Source: Streptomyces diastatochromogenes
GTDB taxonomy: Bacteria > Actinomycetota > Actinomycetes > Streptomycetales > Streptomycetaceae
Direction of reading: 5' to 3'
Length of the DNA: 64,000 nt
Assembly: GCA_026913215.1 (NCBI GenBank)
Contig: JAPTYK010000001.1
Location: 4,836,001-4,900,000, forward strand
Shown here: piece after piece, positions 29,006-40,105 of the stretch
Numbering within the stretch: position 1 is the first letter of the stretch
Layout: the number at the start of each line of letters is the position of its first letter
Made by a program: the position numbers and the translations under genes
Notes under the pieces: generated by a model
What the model was told of the DNA's origin: nothing
What the model saw: only the letters and a program-made list of their open reading frames with translations
The model's database searches: none

Positions 29006-30532
29006 ATGGAACCTGCACACAGAAAAGCCCCGAGAAGATGGCTGGGGGTGTTCACCGCAGGTCTCCTCGTCACGGGTTCAGCCGTGCTCTCGTCTCCCGC
29101 CCACGCCGCCGGATCCGTCCCGGCGAACGACCCGGGACCGGGCCTCTCCACCGCCATGGGCGCCTTCCTCGACTCGGGCGACCGGGGCGTCGCCCGCATC
29201 GGACAGCTCGAACGGTGGCTCGGCGGCCACGAACTGCGGGTCGGTCACACCTACCTGCCCGGCGACCTCTGGAAGAACATCGAGGGACCCCCCGGCTTCC
29301 TCGACGCCTGGGCCGACTGGCGCAACGAGCGCGTCAACCGCATGCTCGTCCTCAACGTCCCCATGCTGGAGCGCAACGAGGACCGCGTCCCCGACCAGGA
29401 GGTCCGCCGCCAGCTCCAGCTCGGCGCCGCCGGCTACTTCGACCACCACTTCACGACCCTCGCCGAACGGCTCGTCGAGACCGGGGCCAGGGACACCGTC
29501 ATCGTCCTCGGCTGGGAGATGAACGGCACCACCTACACCCACCGGTGCGCCCCCGACCCCGCCGCCTGGAAGCGGTACTTCCACCGGATCGTCACCGCGA
29601 TGCGTTCCGTCCCGGGCCAGAAGTTCCGCTTCGACTTCAACCCGAGCCGCGGCCTCGACGCGATTCCGTGGACCGAGTGCTACCCGGGCGACGACGTCGT
29701 CGACATCATCGGCATGGACTCGTACGACCAGCCGCGCGGAGTCGATTTCGACCGGCACGTCAGCGAGCCGTACGGCCTCCAGAAGCAGGTCGATTTCGCC
29801 GCCGAGCACGGAAAGCAGATCTCCTATCCCGAATGGGGCCTCTTCCGGAACGGCGACAACCCGGAATACATGCGGCGCATGCTGGACTGGATGAAGCAGC
29901 ACAAGCCGCTGTACCACACGATCACCGACTACTGTCCGCACGGCGTCTGGCAGTGCGACGACAACCCTCGGTCCTCGCTGGTCTTCCGGCAGATGCTGTA
30001 CGGCGCGCAGGAACCGGACTTCCCGACGGACCCGACGGACCCGACGGACCCGACGATCCCCGAGCCGAAGCCTGAGCCGAAGCCGGAACCGAAGCCTGAG
30101 CCCAAGCCTGAGCCGAAGCCTGAGCCCAAGCCGGAACCCAAGCCCGAGCCCAAGCCGGAACCCAAGCCCGAGCCGAAGCCCGAGCCGAAGCCGGAACCCA
30201 AGCCCGAGCCCAAGCCTGAGCCCAAGCCGGAACCGAAGCCTGAGCCCAAGCCTGAGCCCAAGCCCGAGCCGAAGCCGGAACCCAAGCCTGAGCCCAAGCC
30301 TGAGCCCAAGCCGGAACCCAAGCCCGAGCCCAAGCCTGAGCCCAAGCCTGAGCCGAAGCCGGAACCGAAGCCCGAGCCCAAGCCGGAACCCAAGCCCGAC
30401 TGCTGGACCGTCGATCTCGGTTCGTGGGTGGACAGTTGGATCGGGGGGAGCGTCTGTGTCCCCAGGAGCAACTGGAAGGACGAGGTCGACCTCGGCTGGA
30501 AGGACGCGCTGAAGGGGGTCTGGCCCTTCTGA
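29006..30532 (+). CDS. Secreted GH26-like glycoside hydrolase with 28 EPKP repeats
   Basis: 508 residues, frame intact. Signal peptide at 1-35 (LGVFTAGLLVTGSAVLSSPA, AHA cleavage). Residues about 36-345 form a GH26-like (beta-mannanase clan) domain: HTYLPGDLWKNIEGPPGF, VLGWEMNGTTYTHR with the probable acid/base Glu, DFNPSRGLDAIPW, DIIGMDSYDQP and SYPEWGLF with the probable nucleophile Glu. A DPT linker and 28 exact EPKP units follow, then a 44-residue tail with two cysteines (DCWTVDLGSWVDSWIGGSVC) ending LKGVWPF. The stiff linker could cross the wall. It sits between rodlin and polysaccharide genes, so a role on that polymer is inferred. Confidence 0.82.
   Translation: MEPAHRKAPRRWLGVFTAGLLVTGSAVLSSPAHAAGSVPANDPGPGLSTAMGAFLDSGDRGVARIGQLERWLGGHELRVGHTYLPGDLWKNIEGPPGFLDAWADWRNERVNRMLVLNVPMLERNEDRVPDQEVRRQLQLGAAGYFDHHFTTLAERLVETGARDTVIVLGWEMNGTTYTHRCAPDPAAWKRYFHRIVTAMRSVPGQKFRFDFNPSRGLDAIPWTECYPGDDVVDIIGMDSYDQPRGVDFDRHVSEPYGLQKQVDFAAEHGKQISYPEWGLFRNGDNPEYMRRMLDWMKQHKPLYHTITDYCPHGVWQCDDNPRSSLVFRQMLYGAQEPDFPTDPTDPTDPTIPEPKPEPKPEPKPEPKPEPKPEPKPEPKPEPKPEPKPEPKPEPKPEPKPEPKPEPKPEPKPEPKPEPKPEPKPEPKPEPKPEPKPEPKPEPKPEPKPEPKPEPKPEPKPEPKPDCWTVDLGSWVDSWIGGSVCVPRSNWKDEVDLGWKDALKGVWPF
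30062..30397 (+). repeat. 28 tandem 12-bp units encoding EPKP
   Basis: Exactly 336 bases, all in frame, made of GAGCCGAAGCCT-like units with synonymous changes at the third positions of each codon (GAG/GAA, CCG/CCC/CCT, AAG, CCG/CCC/CCT). The synonymous variation shows selection for the peptide rather than recent slippage alone. Confidence 0.95.
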
Positions 30533-30558
30533 GGGGAGGCGCGGCGGCGGGGCGGAGG

Positions 30559-31679
30559 TCATCCGCCGTCGCCGCCGCGCCGAGCGCGCGGGCGACCCAG
30601 GGCGTTCCCGCGCCTGGGCGGCCGCCCAGCGGCGGGCGTCGGCCGCGCCCGCGCGCAGCCAGAGGAGGGGGCGGTGGCGCGTCCGGTGAGGAGGAGGCGG
30701 CGGTTGCGGACGGGTTCGGGCCGCCAGTGTTGCTTGTACGGCTCGCTGCCCCGCAGCATGCTCAGGGTGGCCCGCCCGCCGGTGCTGGTCTCGCGGGCCC
30801 CGTGGCGCAGGAGCATCGTGGCCACGTCGACCTTGCGGGCGCGCAGCGCCGGGTCGGCGCCGTACAGGTAGCCGCCCGCGAGCCGGGGGGACATCAGGGT
30901 CAGGTCGGCGGCGACGACGTCCCCGGAGAGCCGGAACTCGGTGACCATCGCGTCGCCGCGCTCGACCATCGGGCGGACGGCCCGGGTGAGGTGCTGGGCG
31001 AAGCGCTCGCTGGTGTGCTCGGCGGTCACGCCCCGGCCCTGCCACTGGAGCCGGTGGAGCTCCAGGAGGCGGTCGAGGGCGGCGGGGACCTCCTCGCCGG
31101 ACACCACGTGCGCGTCGATGCCGAGGGCGTCCAGCTTCCGCAGCTTGGCGCGGACCCGCTGGGCCTTCCCGGACGGGATCCGTTCGAGGAGCCCCTCCAT
31201 GGGGACGGCGGGCAGCTCCAGGCAGAGCGAGTCGGGCAGCCGGCGGCGCGGGCCGCGCCAGTGGGCGAAGACGCGTTCGACGGCCGCTCCGGGCCGGACC
31301 TCCCGCAGGTCGAGGACGGTGCCGCGGGCGGCCCGCGCGAGGGCGGCGGCCAGGGCGGGCGCCGCCTCGGGGCAGTCGTCGTCGAGGAGGACGTCCGTGA
31401 AGTCGGTGATGGCGCCGCCGAGCTGGGTGAGGACGGGCAGCGGACCGCGGGCCCGCATCAGGGGCGCGGCGGCGACGAGCCCGCCGTCCTCCCGCCGTAC
31501 GAGCACCACCCGCAGCGCACCGGGCCGCCCGTACGAGACCCACCAGGAGTGCAGCCAGGAGTGGGACTGGAAGGGGTGGCGGAGGAGCAGCGCCCGTACA
31601 GCGCCGTCCACTCGGCCGAAAGCCGCCCGAACTCCTCCTCGTCACGGCAGACCTCGGTCCGCAGGGCTCTCGGGCTCAC
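30559..31679 (-). CDS. GNAT/FemAB-like acyltransferase (BioF2/CelD-type), last gene of EPS operon
   Basis: About 370 residues, starting at GTG 31679 (MSPRALRTEVCRDEEEFGRL). The N-terminal part has HSWLHSWWVSYGRPGALRVV, and the second half shows the acetyltransferase core MVTEFRLSGDVVAADLTL, GGYLYGADPALRARKVDVAT and LRGSEPYKQHWRPEP. Relatives sit in polysaccharide clusters and may acylate a sugar or a cell-surface precursor. The start overlaps the Wzz-like stop (GTGA). Frame changes near 31600, 30680 and 30610 make the exact C-terminus uncertain; 30559 is the best stop. Confidence 0.75.
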
Positions 31680-32364
31680 ACCGCCTCCGGCTGGTGCGCG
31701 GCGACCGCCGGGGCGGGCACCGAGGCGGTCGCGGCCGGGACGGTCGTCTGCCGGGAGTGCCGGGCCCCGTCGCGCGCGGCGGCCCGCTTCGGCCGGACCA
31801 GGAGCGCCAGACCGCCGAGGAGGCCGCCCGCGCAGCCGCCGACGAGCGCGGAGAGCGGCGCCGAGGGGAGACAGGGGTGACGGGCTTGGTGGCGCGGGAG
31901 AACTGGACGACCTTCACCCCGGTGTTCCCGGCGACGTGCGAGCTGTCGAGGACGAGCGCGCGGGCCACCCCGTCGGCCATCGAGACCGCCTGGGAGGGCT
32001 TCGCCGACCGCGCGGTGATCGAGATCATCGGCGCGTCCGGGGAGGTCGCGGCCTGCACGTTCTTCCGCAGGGTGTCGGCGCTGACCCCCGCCCACACCTG
32101 GGCGTCGCCGGTCACCGCGATGTCGGTGGCGACCCGCCCGTACGCCTGGGCGAAGCCGACCACCGCCGAGGGGTCGGACTTCTCGGCCGGCACGACGATG
32201 ACGTAACTGGTCGCCGCGTACTCCGGGGCCTTCAGGGCCCCGTAGCCGCCGCCGAGCGCCGCGCCGGCGAGGACGGCCGCCGGGAGGACCGCCCAGCGGC
32301 CCGGGGAGCGCAGGCCGGCGGGGAGGAGGGCACGGGGTGGGTGCTGTTCATGGGACGGGCTCAC
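31676..32364 (-). CDS. Wzz-like polysaccharide chain-length / co-polymerase protein
   Basis: About 230 residues. N-terminal membrane helix (GRWAVLPAAVLAGAALGGGY), an outside domain beginning LKAPEYAATSYVIVVPAEKS with VSADTLRKNVQAATSPDAPM, and a second helix after the shift near 31865 (ALVGGCAGGLLGGLALLV), ending AVAAHQPEAV. The two-helix layout and domain match the Wzz/CapA fold that sets chain length in Wzy systems. There is no tyrosine kinase domain. Start GTG at 32364 overlaps the upstream GT stop. Confidence 0.75.
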
Positions 32365-33489
32365 TCACTTCGCGGGAGAGGGGTGCCGTGGACGGCCTGG
32401 TCGTAGAGGGACATCAACTGCCGTGCGCTGTGCGCGATGTCGTAGCGGCGGGCGGCCGCCGGGACCGGGAACCGGGCGAGCCGGGCGCCCGGATGCCGCG
32501 CAGCGCGGAGATCAGCTCGGGCACGGACCCGCCGATCCGGCGCGCGCCCGGTGCCGCGTCCGGGGTCAGGTCGTCGATCGCCGGGCAGGCCACGTACAGC
32601 GCGGGAAGGCCCGCGGCGAGCGCCTCGACGACCGCGAGCCCGAAGGCCTCGTCGGGGGAGGTGGACACGAACACGTCCATCGCGGAGAGCAGTTCGGGCA
32701 GCGTGGGCCCGAGCTGACCGCCGGCCGGCGGGTCCTCGCAGGCCCCGAAGAGCAGGATCCGGTCGGCCGCCCCGCACTCCCGGGCGATCCGCAGCAGCTC
32801 TCGCGCTGCTCGCCCTCGCCGACGAGCAGCAGCCGGGCCTCCGGCACCGAGGCCACCGCACGGACGAGCCGGTCGAACCGCTTCCCGGGGCGAGCCGCCC
32901 GACCCGCCGACGACGTACGCGTCCTCGGGGACGCCGAGCACGCCCCGGGCGAGGCGCCGGCGCGCGCGTCGAAGGCGAACCGGCCGGTCTCGATGCCGTT
33001 CGGCACGACCCGGATGCGCTCCGGGGCACGCCCCACTCCGCGAGCCGGCGGGCGACGCTGGGCGAGACGGCGACCGTGGAGGTGCCGAGCCGCTCGGACG
33101 CCAGATACAGGGCGCGGGTGCCCGCGGAGAGCGGACGGCCCTCGATCTGCGTCTCGCCGAGGGAGTGCTCGGTGGCGATGACCCGGCGGACCCCGGCGAG
33201 CCGGGCCGCCGTCCTGCCGTACACGCACGCCCGGTAGAGGTGCGTGTGCACGAGGTCGTAGCCGCCCCGCCGGACGTGGCGGGCCAGCCGGGCAGCGCCC
33301 CAGGTCGCGGTTCCCGGTCATGCCGAGGTGGGTGACGGGCGTGCCGTCGGCCTCGATGCCCAGGGCGACCGCGCCCGGGTTGGTGAGCGTGACGACCTCG
33401 CCGCGCACGGGCAGGTGCCGGAGCAGGAGCCGCAGCTGCTGCTCGGCGCCGCCGATGCCGAGGCCGGTGATGACGTGCAGGACCTTCAC
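32361..33489 (-). CDS. GT4-family glycosyltransferase
   Basis: About 375 residues, start GTG at 33489 giving VKVLHVITGLGIGGAEQQLR, the typical GT-B N-terminus. Further blocks: DLVHTHLYRACVYGRTAARL, RIRVVPNGIETGRFAFDARA, and the C-terminal sugar-nucleotide site MDVFVSTSPDEAFGLAVVEA. It would add a sugar to a lipid-linked repeat unit. Frame changes near 33295, 33030, 32955, 32895, 32800 and 32490. Coupled to the deacetylase upstream and Wzz-like downstream by 4-base overlaps. Confidence 0.83.
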
Positions 33490-34283
33490 GGCGCACCGAC
33501 CGCGGCCGGGTCGTGCGGGGCGGGGAGCAGGTCGGCGGGGTGGCGGCGGCGCAGCGGGTGCAGGACGCGCTTGGCGGTGAGCCGCCACGGGTGTCGTTCT
33601 CGCCGATGTGGACGCGGGGCAGGGCGTACGCGCCGGTGTGCTCGCCCGGGTCGATCGCGCAGGCGTACCGGTAGCCGGCCTTGCGGACGGCGCGGATCGC
33701 GCGCGGGTCGACCTGCCCGTACGGGTAGCAGAAGCCGTCCACCGGACGGCCCGTCATCTCCTCCAGGAGCTCCCGGCTGTGCCGGGTCTCGGCGGCCAGC
33801 GCCGCGTCGTCGGCCTCGGTGAGGGGGACGTGCCGCAGTCCGTGCGAGCCGATCTCCATGCCGGCCTCGGCGATCCGCCGGATGCCGTACTCGTCGAGCA
33901 GCGGCTTGCGCGGCCCGTCCGCGTCCCAGCCGTTCTCACCGCCGAGGCGGCCCGGCAGGACGTACACCGTCGCCGTGAAGCCGTGCCGGCGCAGCAGCGG
34001 CAGCGCCGAGTCGAGGAAGTCCGCGTACCCGTCGTCGAAGGTCAGGCCCACGAGCCCCTTGGCGCGGCCCTCGGCGGTGGCGGCGAGCAGCTCCCGCACC
34101 GAGACCCCGCGCAGCCCCGGTCGCCGAGCCAGTGCAGCTGCCGGGCGAAGCGCACGGGGAGACGGTCACCCGGTACGGATCGTCAGCGGTGTCCGTGATC
34201 GAGTGGTACATCGCCACCCACAGGGGCGGCTTCCACAGGGGCGGCTTCGGCAGCAGGCGGCGCAGCGCGGTGGCGGCGGGCAT
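33486..34283 (-). CDS. Polysaccharide deacetylase (NodB domain)
   Basis: About 265 residues, MPAATALRRLLPKPPLW and VAMYHSITD. NodB motifs: LTFDDGYADFLDSALPLL (motif 1), GSHGLRHVPL (motif 2, metal histidines) and FCYPYGQVDPRAIRAVRKAG (motif 3). It removes acetyl groups from N-acetylated sugars, here probably of the nascent exopolysaccharide. ATG at 34283 has GGAGG 6 bases before. No signal peptide is visible. Frame changes near 34160, 34110 and 33588. The stop overlaps the GTG of the next gene. Confidence 0.85.
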
Positions 34284-36232
34284 GGGGGTCCTCCGGAAGG
34301 CGGAGCCGGACAGGGCGGGATCTCGGCGCCTTGGCGGCGCAGGCGATGAAGAGCAGGAAGACGCCGACGACGACGAGGCCGGCGACGGCGACGGCGAGGA
34401 CGGCGGGGCCGATCGCCAGCTGGCAGAGCCAGCCGGCGCCGGTGGCCCAGGCGCCCGCGGTGGCGAGGCGGAGCAGGCCCTCGCCGAGCCGGCCGGTGTC
34501 GACCGGGACGGCCTGGCGGTGCGCGCCCCGCAGCAGCAGGACGGCGCTGAGGGTGATGCCGAGGGCGTTGGCGCCGGCGATGCCGACCGCGCCCCAGTAG
34601 TGGGCGCCGGGCACGCCGGCGGCGGCGGTCGCGGCGAGTCCGGCGGCCATGGCGGCGGCCGGGTACCAGAGGGGCGGGCGGCGGAGAAGTAGCAGCGGAC
34701 GAGGGCGCCGACCATCGTCTGGCCGAGCAGGCCGAGCGCGTACACCCGCATGACGGCGGCGGTGGCGGCGGTGTCCGCTCCGGTGAACTCGCCGCGCTCG
34801 AAGAGCAGTTCGACGATCCGGGGGCGGTGGCGATCACCGTCGAGGAGCCGACGAGCACGACGACGGCGGCGAGCAGCAGGTCCCGCTCGACCCGGCGCCG
34901 GGCCGCCTCGGGTCGCCCGCCGCGAGCGCGCGGGCGACCACCGGGAAGCTGACCGTGCACAGCATCAGGGAGAGGATCATCGGCATCTGCGCGACCTTCT
35001 GCGCGTAGTTCAGATGCGAGATCGCGCCCGCGGGCAGCGGCGAGGCGAGGAACCGCTCGATCAGGGTCTGGGACTGGCGGCACAGCGAGAACGCGACGAC
35101 GGGCGCGACGAGCCCGAGGGCCAGGACGCGGCCCTCGCCCGTGGGGGCGGGCGCGGCCGGCTTCCGCTGCCGTGGCGCCCGCAGCTCGCGCAGCAGCGAG
35201 GGGCCTGCACGAGGACCATCAGGACCCCGCCGACGGCGACCCCGGCGGCGGCAGAGCGCACCCCCACGGCGCGCGGAGCAGCAGGATCGTGCCGATGATC
35301 CCCACGTTGTACGCGACGTAGATCGCCGCCGGCGGCAGGAACCGGCCGTGCGCGCGCAGCGCCGCCGAGCAGTACCCGACCAGCGAGAAGGACAGCACGC
35401 AGGTCCCGGTGAGCCGCGTGCAGTCCACGGCGAGCGCCGGATCGGGCAGCCCCGGCGCGAGCGCGGCCACGAGCAGCGGGGCGGCGACGATCAGGACGAC
35501 GGCGGCGATCCCGAGGGCGAGGACGATCCGGGGAGGGTGCCGCGCACCAGGGCGTGCACCGGGTCCTCGCCGGACAGGGCGCCCGAACGGCGGGCCAGGG
35601 CGCGGGAGAAGGCGGGCACCATGATCAGCGCCATCGCGTCCTCGATGAGCAGCGTCGAGGCGAACTCGGGCACCGTCCACGCCACCAGGAACGCGTCGGT
35701 CCCGGCCCCGGCCCCGAAGTACCCGGCCATGATCTGGTCCCGCACCAGCCCGAGCACCGCCCCGGCCGCCGTCAGCCCGGCGGTCACGGCCGCCGCCTTC
35801 GCGAGGAACCCGCCGCCCCGGGAGCCCCGGCGCGCGAGACCCGCGCACGGGCGTGCGCCCGGCGCCCGGGGCGGGTCCGTGGCGGCCGGTGCCTTCGCCG
35901 GCCGCCCGGCGGGTGACGCGTCACCCTCCGGGCACCGGCGATCGGCCCGGAGGCCGCACCGCCCCGGTCGGCCGCCGCACCGGCGCCCGCCCCGGCCCGG
36001 GAGGACCCGGAGTCCGCCCCGGCGGGCCCGGCGCCGGGCCGGGCGGCCTCGCGGGGCCCGGTCCCGGCAGCACGACGGCCCCCGGGGCCCACGGGGAGTC
36101 CGTGGGGCCCGGAGGCGAGGCCGGCCAGGGGTCGGTCAGGGGGGTGCCGCAGGGCGGCCGGGGAGAGGGGGGCGAACCGTCGGTCCACGGCGTGTCCGTG
36201 GGCTCCGGTTCCCCGGCCCACGGGTCACGCAC
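34183..36232 (-). CDS. MurJ/MviN-like flippase with a proline-rich N-terminal extension
   Basis: About 680 residues. The first 130 or so (VRDPWAGEPEPTDTPWTDGS onward) are proline-, glycine- and alanine-rich and cytoplasmic. The MATE/MOP-type core follows: AAAVTAGLTAAGAVLGLVRD, AGYFGAGAGTDAFLVAWTVP, FASTLLIEDAMALIMVPAFS and CVLSFSLVGYCSAALRAHGR, and later VPGAHYWGAVGIAGANALGI. It would flip lipid-linked repeats before Wzy. GTG at 36232 overlaps the Wzy stop by 8 bases. At least six frame changes make the 3' end uncertain; it may stop near 34285 instead of 34183. Confidence 0.75.
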
Positions 36233-37532
36233 GCCTCACCTCCGCCAGCGACCACCAGGCCGCCAGACCGAGGACGACCGACATCAGGACGGTCGAGGGG
36301 CCGCCGATGTCCGCGTAGAAGAAGTCGACGAGCTGCCAGACGAGCAGCCCCGTCGCGACGAGCGCGCAGTCCGCGCCGAGCCGCCGGCGCCGCAGCGCGC
36401 CGACGAGCAGCGCCGCCCAGCCGCCCGCCAGGGCGAGGAGCCTGAGCAGGCCCTGCTCGCTCAGCACGAGCAGGTACATGTTGTGCGGGAGAGCAGCGGC
36501 TGACGCGCGAAGGCGGCGCCCGCCCCGGCGGTGTCGCTGCCGGAGGACAGCGCGAGCGAGGCGTTCGAGTCGCGGTACTGGGGGAAGCCCTTGAGGCCGA
36601 CGCCCGTGACGGGCTCCGTCCGCCACATCCGCCCGGCCGCCGCCCACATCGTGTACCGGTCCGTCACCGACTGGTCCGGCGCCGCCGCCACCTGCGTGAT
36701 GCTGGCGGCCCGCTCCTTCACCATCTCCGAACCGATCCCGAGGCCGCCGACGAGGACCACCCGAGCGCGGCCGCCACGAGCGCCACCCGCGCCGCCCGCC
36801 GCACCCCGGCCAGCAGCAGCTGGACCGCGCAGGTGAGCACGGTCGCGATCCACGCGCCCCGGCTGAACGACAGCACGAGCGGGACGAAGAGCAGCCCCGC
36901 GCAGACCATGGCGGCCGTGCGGACCCGGCCCGGACCGCTGCCGAGCGCGATCCCGACGGCGACGACGAGCCCGTACGCCACCACCGTCGCCATGCCCATC
37001 ACGTCCGTGGCGCCGAAGGTGCCGACGGCCCGGATGTCCTCGCCCTGGTACGAGGCCCCGTGCCCGTCAGGTACTGGGCGACGCCCACCGCGCCCTGGAG
37101 CAGCGCGAACGCGACCAGACCCCAGGCGACCACGGCGAAGTCCCGACGGTCGCGGATCATCAGGAGCACGGCCGCCGGGACGAGGACGAAGATCTGCACG
37201 TAACGGGCGACGCCCGGCAGGCTCGCCGCCGGGTCGTGCGAGGTGATCGCGGACAGACAGATCCCGAGGACCGGCAGACCGAGGACGACGGCCGCCGCGC
37301 GGGTCAGCGGCCGGGCCCCGCCGCGCACCACCCGCACCAGACAGATCAGGACCAGGAGCCCGGAGGCCGCGTCGGCGACCGTCCCCGTGCCGCCGGTGCC
37401 GCCCTGCGCGCCGCCGCCGCCCGGGACGAGCAGCAGCGCGATCACGGCGAGGACCGGGGACAGCGCCCCGGCCCGGCGGGCCCAGTCCCGTACGTCGTCC
37501 GACGCCGCCGGCACCGTCACGGCCGTGGCCAT
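36225..37532 (-). CDS. Wzy-type O-antigen/exopolysaccharide ligase-polymerase
   Basis: About 437 residues, MATAVTVPAASDDVRDWARR, with ten or more membrane helices (ALSPVLAVIALLLVP, MGMATVVAYGLVVAVGIALG). A large outside loop holds SVTDRYTMWAAAGRMW, TGVGLKGFPQYRDSNASLA and HNMYLLVLSEQGLLRLLAL, the pattern of the Wzy/WaaL family. Frame changes near 37055, 36760 and 36490. ATG at 37532 lies 2 bases after the stop of the sugar-phosphate transferase. It would polymerise the repeat unit outside the membrane. Confidence 0.85.
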
Positions 37533-37534
37533 CC

Positions 37535-38975
37535 TCAGCTCCCCGTGGGTCGGACGAGCCCGGCCGCCGTGCGCAGCAGGATGCAGACGTCCTGCCAGAG
37601 CGACCAGTGGTCGATGTAGTGGTTGTCGAAGCGGCAGCGGTCCTCGATCGAGGTGTCGCCGCGCAGCCCGTGCACCTGCGCCAGGCCCGTGAGCCCCACC
37701 GGCATCCGGTGCCGGGCCGCGTACCCCGTGTGGATCTTGCTGAACTGGGCGACGAAGTAAGGGCGTTCGGGCCGGGGCCCGACCAGGCTCATGTCCCCGC
37801 GCAGCACGTTCCACAGCTGCGGCAGCTCGTCGAGCGAGGACTTCCGCAGGAAGCTCCCGGCCGCGCTCATCCGGCGGTCGCCCGCCACGTTCCACCGGGT
37901 CGCCGACTCGGTGTCGTCGGAGGGGCGCAGCGTACGGAACTTCAGCAGGGTGAAGTGGCGCCCGTGCTGGCCCACCCGCTCCTGCCGGAAGAGCACCCCG
38001 GGACCGTCCGAGAGCCGCACCGCGAGCGCGCACAGCAGCAGCACCGGCAGCGCGAGCGCGAGCGCGGGCGCGGCGAGCGCGATGTCCAGGGCCCGCTTGG
38101 CCCCTGTCCGGGCCGCTCGCGCAGCGGGACGACGCGCCGCAGCGCGTACCCCACATGTGCGCGCCCATCGGCCCGTCCTGCTGCCGCCGCCGCCCGCCAG
38201 GTGGCGCAGCCGTACTGCTGGAAGAGCGACACGAGCCCCGGCTCGTCGTCGAGGAACACCGCGTCGCGCACGGCGTTCTGGATGACCGCCCGGTGGATCT
38301 CCTCGGTCGTGGTGAGCACCGGGGCCCGGCCTCCCGGCCGCCCGGGGATCCCGCCCTGCTCGGGGACGCCCACGATCCCGACCGGCCGCATCCCGTACTC
38401 GGGGTGCTGGGCGGCCGCCGCGGCGAACCGGCGCGCGGCCCCGTCCCGCCGATGACGAGCGCCGACCGGGGCCGCTCGCGGGCGATCCGGCGCCGCCGCC
38501 CGAGCAGCGCGGCACGGACCAGGCACACCAGGGCGAGGTGCGTGAGGTAGGCGGCGCAGAGCCGCAGCGGCCCGATCGCCAGGGCGGGGAGTACGCGGCG
38601 ACCGAGGCCGCCGCCAGGCACCAGGCGAACCCGGCGCGGGAGCCCAGCGCGGGCAGCTCGTCGAGGGCCCGGACGTGCGGGCCGGCCGGTAGAGACCCGC
38701 CTGCCCGTCGAGGACGAGGACGAGCGCCACGACCGGCAGGACGAGCCGGAGGTCGTGGTGCGCCGCGCTCAGCACCGACGCGGCGGCGAGGACGGCCAGG
38801 GCGTCGACCGCCACGAGCGCCGCCACGCCGGACCGCTGCCGCACCCGGCGGTGGCGGGGCAGCGCGAGCCGACCGGGCGCCCGCGGCGCGGCGCGAGGGA
38901 GGCGAGGCCGAGGGCCTGGCCGGCCGTGGGCCAGGGGCCCGGAGAGGGAGGAACGCTGGTACTTTCCGTGGTCAC
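37535..38975 (-). CDS. Polyprenyl-phosphate sugar-phosphotransferase (WbaP/CpsE type)
   Basis: About 480 residues. Four N-terminal helices (VAALVAVDALAVLAAASVLS; LRLVLPVVALVLVLDG), a central nucleotide-fold, and the C-terminal bacterial sugar transferase domain: KRALDIALAAPALALALPVL, LKFRTLRP, SLDELPQLWNVLRGDMSLVG with PRPE, and GLTGLAQVHGLRGDTSIEDR. It begins the repeat unit by moving a sugar-1-phosphate to undecaprenyl phosphate. GTG at 38975 (GTGACCACGGAA) overlaps the upstream GT stop. Frame changes near 38880, 38680, 38590, 38445, 38190 and 38105. Confidence 0.88.
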
Positions 38976-40104
38976 TGCGCAATCGGCTCTCTGTGCTCGG
39001 CCCCCGCACTCCGGCCAGCTCGCGGTAGACGTCCGCGACGGCCGCGCCCGTGCGCCGGACATCGAATCTGCTGAGGACGTGCTCCTGGGCCTCGCGGCCC
39101 AGGCGGTGCCGGGCTCAGGCCCGCCGAGGAGGCGGACCAGGGCGGCGGCGAGCGCGGCCGGGTCCTCGGGCGGGACCAGGCACAGGGGTTCATGGGCGGA
39201 CGGCAGGCTCTCGCGGGCCCCGTCCACGTCGCTGACGACGACCGGCCGGCCGGCGGCCATGGCCTCCAGGGGCGCGAGGGCCATGCCCTCCCAGCGGGAC
39301 GGCAGGACCACCACGTCGGCGGCCCGGTACCAGGGCACGGTGTCCGCGACGGCCCCGGTGAACCGCACCGAGGGACCGGCGCCGCCCGCAGCGCCTCCTC
39401 GTCGGGGCCGTCGCCGACCAGTACGAGCCGGGCCGCGGGCACCTCCGCGAGGACGGCCGGCCAGGCGTCGAGCAGGACGTCCTGCCCCTTCTGGCGGCAG
39501 AGCCGGCCCACGCAGACGACGGTGGGGGCGGGATTGCCGGGCGGTCCGTCGGTCGCGAACCGGGCCGTGTCCACGCCGTTGTGGACGACCGACCAGTCCG
39601 CCACGACCCCGGCCTCCTCGCCGGTGCGCCGCTCGGCCTCGCTCACGCAGAGGATCCGGTCCGCCCACCGGGCGCCGAACCGCTCCCAGCCCCGGGCGAC
39701 CGCGGCCGTCGTCCCCTCGACCGCCTCGAAGGACCAGGCGTGCGGCTGATACACCGTCGGAATCCTTCCCCGCACGGCGAGTCGGGCGCACAGCCCGGCC
39801 TTGGCGCTGTGCGCGTGGACGAGTCCGGGGCGGACCGCGCGGATCACCCGGGCCAGTTCCCGCGTCTCGCGCAGCACGGCGGGACCGGGGTCGCGGCCGG
39901 CCCGCCAGTCGTGGGTCTCGGCGCCCTCGGCGCGGACGGCGGCGGAGAGCCCGGTGCCGGGCGGGCAGGCGACCGCGACGCGCAGACCGGCGGCGCGCTG
40001 GGCGCGGACCAGGTCGACGACGACCCGGGCGACCCGCCGTCGCCGGGCTGGACGGCGTGCAGGACGGTGACGGACGAAAGGTCCGTATCGAGTGGTGACC
40101 GCAC
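38972..40104 (-). CDS. GT4-family glycosyltransferase
   Basis: About 377 residues, start GTG at 40104 (VRSPLDTDLSSVTVLHAVQP). GT-B blocks: GLVHAHSAKAGLCARLAVRG, VYQPHAWSFEAVEG, VVHNGVDTARFATDG, VVCVGRLCRQKGQDVLLDAW, and the nucleotide-sugar site VVVLPSRWEGMALAPLEAMA. Frame changes lie near 40032, 39385 and 39118, and probably in the G run near 39003, so that it ends EHREPIAQ at 38972. It follows a 54-residue small gene by one base and is coupled to the phosphotransferase downstream. Confidence 0.85.
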
Positions 40105-40105
40105 G

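Noticed and set aside
30062..30397. Possible CRISPR-like repeats
   Set aside because: Contiguous 12-bp coding units with synonymous variation only; no spacers.
29078..31645. Long minus-strand open frame (855 residues) across the GH26-like gene
   Set aside because: It is the antisense of the EPKP repeat and of conserved GH26-like codons; leucine/glycine/arginine repeats are what a reversed EPKP array gives. The plus strand has a signal peptide, catalytic motifs and an RBS.
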